From assembly GCA_023953905.1 (NCBI GenBank), contig JAMLJA010000022.1, positions 1-64,000 on the forward strand: a DNA stretch of 64,000 bases. The letters are read 5' to 3'. A model generated the notes under the pieces. It was not told where the DNA came from, did no database searches, and worked only from the letters and a program-made list of their open reading frames with translations. Origin of the DNA: Rhizobiaceae bacterium (GTDB lineage: Bacteria > Pseudomonadota > Alphaproteobacteria > Rhizobiales > Rhizobiaceae). The translations under genes were made by a program, and so were the position numbers. This document shows positions 62,736 through 64,000 of this stretch, in pieces (position 1 is the stretch's first letter; every line of letters begins with the position of its first letter).

Positions 62736-64000
62736 GCCACTGCCTCCTGGAGTACGCGGACCGGGATTTCGGCGCCGCGATTGAGCGGCTCGGAGCGCGA
62801 GAAGTTCGCGCCAGCTACCGCATCGCCAATGATCGTCATGACCGGACCCGAAAGATCCTCGCGGTCGCTCAACGAAGGCAGATCGGCAAGCGTGCCGTGC
62901 AGCTTGCGCTGCGTTGGCAAGCTCGCGTTCTCGACTACGGCCACCGCGGTATCGGGCGAGAGACCCGCCTCCGTCAGCCTGGCGGCGACCTCGGCAGCCA
63001 CGGACCGTCCCATATAGACGGCGACGGTTGCCCCTGAGATCGCAAGCTTCGCCCAGTCCGGCAGCGCCTTGCCTTTCAGGTCATGACCCGTGGTGAAGAC
63101 CATCGAGGAAGACACCCCGCGCAATGTCAGTGGCAATTCGAAATCTGCGGCCGCTGCAAAGGCCGATGTGACGCCCGGCACCACTTCGTAGGAGATGCCG
63201 GCGTCGCGTAGGGCCTGCATCTCCTCTCCAGCGCGTCCGAAGACGAGTGGATCACCCGACTTCAACCTGACCACACGCTTACCCTCGCTTCCGAGTGATA
63301 CGAGCAGGTCATTGATCTGGGCCTGGGTCTTTGAATGGCAACCCTTGCGCTTGCCTGCCGAGATTCGCTCTGCGTCCCGTCGTCCCATGGCAACGATGTC
63401 CTCGGGAACAAGCGCGTCATAGACGATCACATCGGCCTGCAGCATGAGCCTTTGAGCGCGAAGCGTGAGCAGGTCCTCTGCTCCGGGACCTGCTCCGACA
63501 AGCGCCACATGGCCCTGTGCGGATCGGCGACGCAGCAGCAGTTCGGCGGCGGCTTCGCGCGCCTCGTCGATGTGGCCGATCTCCATTTCGCGCGCCGGGG
63601 CGCCATTGAAGAAATCGTGCCAGAACGAACGACGCGCACTGCCCTTGGGCAGCAGGCGTTCTGCGGCAGCACGAAACGTTTCACCAAGCTCCGCAAGGCG
63701 CCCCAGCGAAGGCGACAGCATGCGATCGATGCGGCCACGTATCATCTGGGCCAGGACCGGCCCTGTGCCCTCCGTTCCGATTGCCACGCATACAGGCGCG
63801 CGATTAACGAGGGCAGGAGTAAAGAAGTCGCACAAATCTGGCCGGTCGACAGCATTGACCGGCAATCCAAGGCGCCGCGCATCCTCCGACACGCGCCGGT
63901 CAAGCGCTTCCTCTCCGCTCGCTGCGAAGACGAGGCGCGCGCCATTGAGAAGCGCCTCTGCATAGGGCGTCTCAATAAGCTCGACGCCGTGAGCCGAAGC
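62732..64000 (-). CDS. cysG: Siroheme synthase CysG, 5' end beyond window
   Basis: Multifunctional enzyme: methylates uroporphyrinogen III, oxidises and ferrochelates precorrin-2 to siroheme. The frame stays open to the right edge, so the N-terminus is missing; a GTG at 63892 is internal. The visible part of the dehydrogenase/ferrochelatase domain ends near GRLAELGETFRAAAERLLP. The C-terminal SAM-dependent methyltransferase begins HVALVGAGPGAEDLLTLRA, with KSGDPLVFGRAGEEMQAL and VPGVTSAFAAAA as family motifs. First visible gene of the cys operon. Confidence 0.95.
   Translation of the reverse strand, partial: ASAHGVELIETPYAEALLNGARLVFAASGEEALDRRVSEDARRLGLPVNAVDRPDLCDFFTPALVNRAPVCVAIGTEGTGPVLAQMIRGRIDRMLSPSLGRLAELGETFRAAAERLLPKGSARRSFWHDFFNGAPAREMEIGHIDEAREAAAELLLRRRSAQGHVALVGAGPGAEDLLTLRAQRLMLQADVIVYDALVPEDIVAMGRRDAERISAGKRKGCHSKTQAQINDLLVSLGSEGKRVVRLKSGDPLVFGRAGEEMQALRDAGISYEVVPGVTSAFAAAADFELPLTLRGVSSSMVFTTGHDLKGKALPDWAKLAISGATVAVYMGRSVAAEVAARLTEAGLSPDTAVAVVENASLPTQRKLHGTLADLPSLSDREDLSGPVMTIIGDAVAGANFSRSEPLNRGAEIPVRVLQEAVA

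Overview
The window is typical chromosomal DNA of an alphaproteobacterium, most likely Hyphomicrobiales (Rhizobiales) close to Mesorhizobium or other Phyllobacteriaceae. The reasons are the high GC content, the aglR-aglEFGAK alpha-glucoside locus, the cysG-DUF2849-cysI-cysH-DUF934 sulfur operon, the ActS/ActR (RegB/RegA) pair beside hrpB, a CueR/HmrR-type MerR regulator, MmcB, and a probable rhizobial alpha-r sRNA next to polA. No tRNA, rRNA, IS element, prophage or CRISPR array was recognised. Genes are densely packed, and most long open frames antisense to real genes are GC-rich shadows.

Layout. 1-2.6 kb: end of an EmrA/HlyD-type adaptor plus an EmrB-type 14-TM drug exporter. 2.6-11.5 kb: alpha-glucoside uptake and hydrolysis (LacI regulator, binding protein, two permeases, GH13 glucosidase, ATPase), followed by a KduI-like protein that has lost most of its zinc ligands. 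11.7-15.2 kb: a K+ channel with a zinc-ribbon tail, a DMT exporter and 6-phosphogluconate dehydrogenase. 15.3-25.7 kb: a second LacI regulator controlling a probable xylo-oligosaccharide operon (CUT1 ABC transporter, isomerase, Gfo/Idh oxidoreductase, aldo-keto reductase, GH43 beta-xylosidase). Near-palindromic operators are visible for both LacI regulators.

25.8-38.4 kb is the unusual part. Two divergent secreted serine proteases (trypsin-like and V8-like) and an exported MORN-repeat protein face a five-gene operon. That operon encodes an exported caspase-like (C14) protein with a DUF4384-like tail, a small exported Cys-rich protein, a single-pass membrane protein, an exported WD40-caspase, and an exported MEMO-CapA fusion. 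Nearly all products carry signal peptides and the proteolytic residues are intact. I infer an envelope-located proteolytic module that has not been described as a unit.

38.5-64 kb is mostly housekeeping: polA, a three-hairpin sRNA with C/U-rich loops, cysK, a TAXI-type TRAP transporter with its DUF1850 partner, an RpiR regulator divergent from a Gfo/Idh oxidoreductase, hrpB-actS-actR, mmcB, cueR, a lipoprotein L,D-transpeptidase, nfuA, a universal stress protein, trpS, a small protein, a DJ-1/PfpI protein, and the assimilatory sulfate/siroheme operon, which runs off the right edge in cysG.
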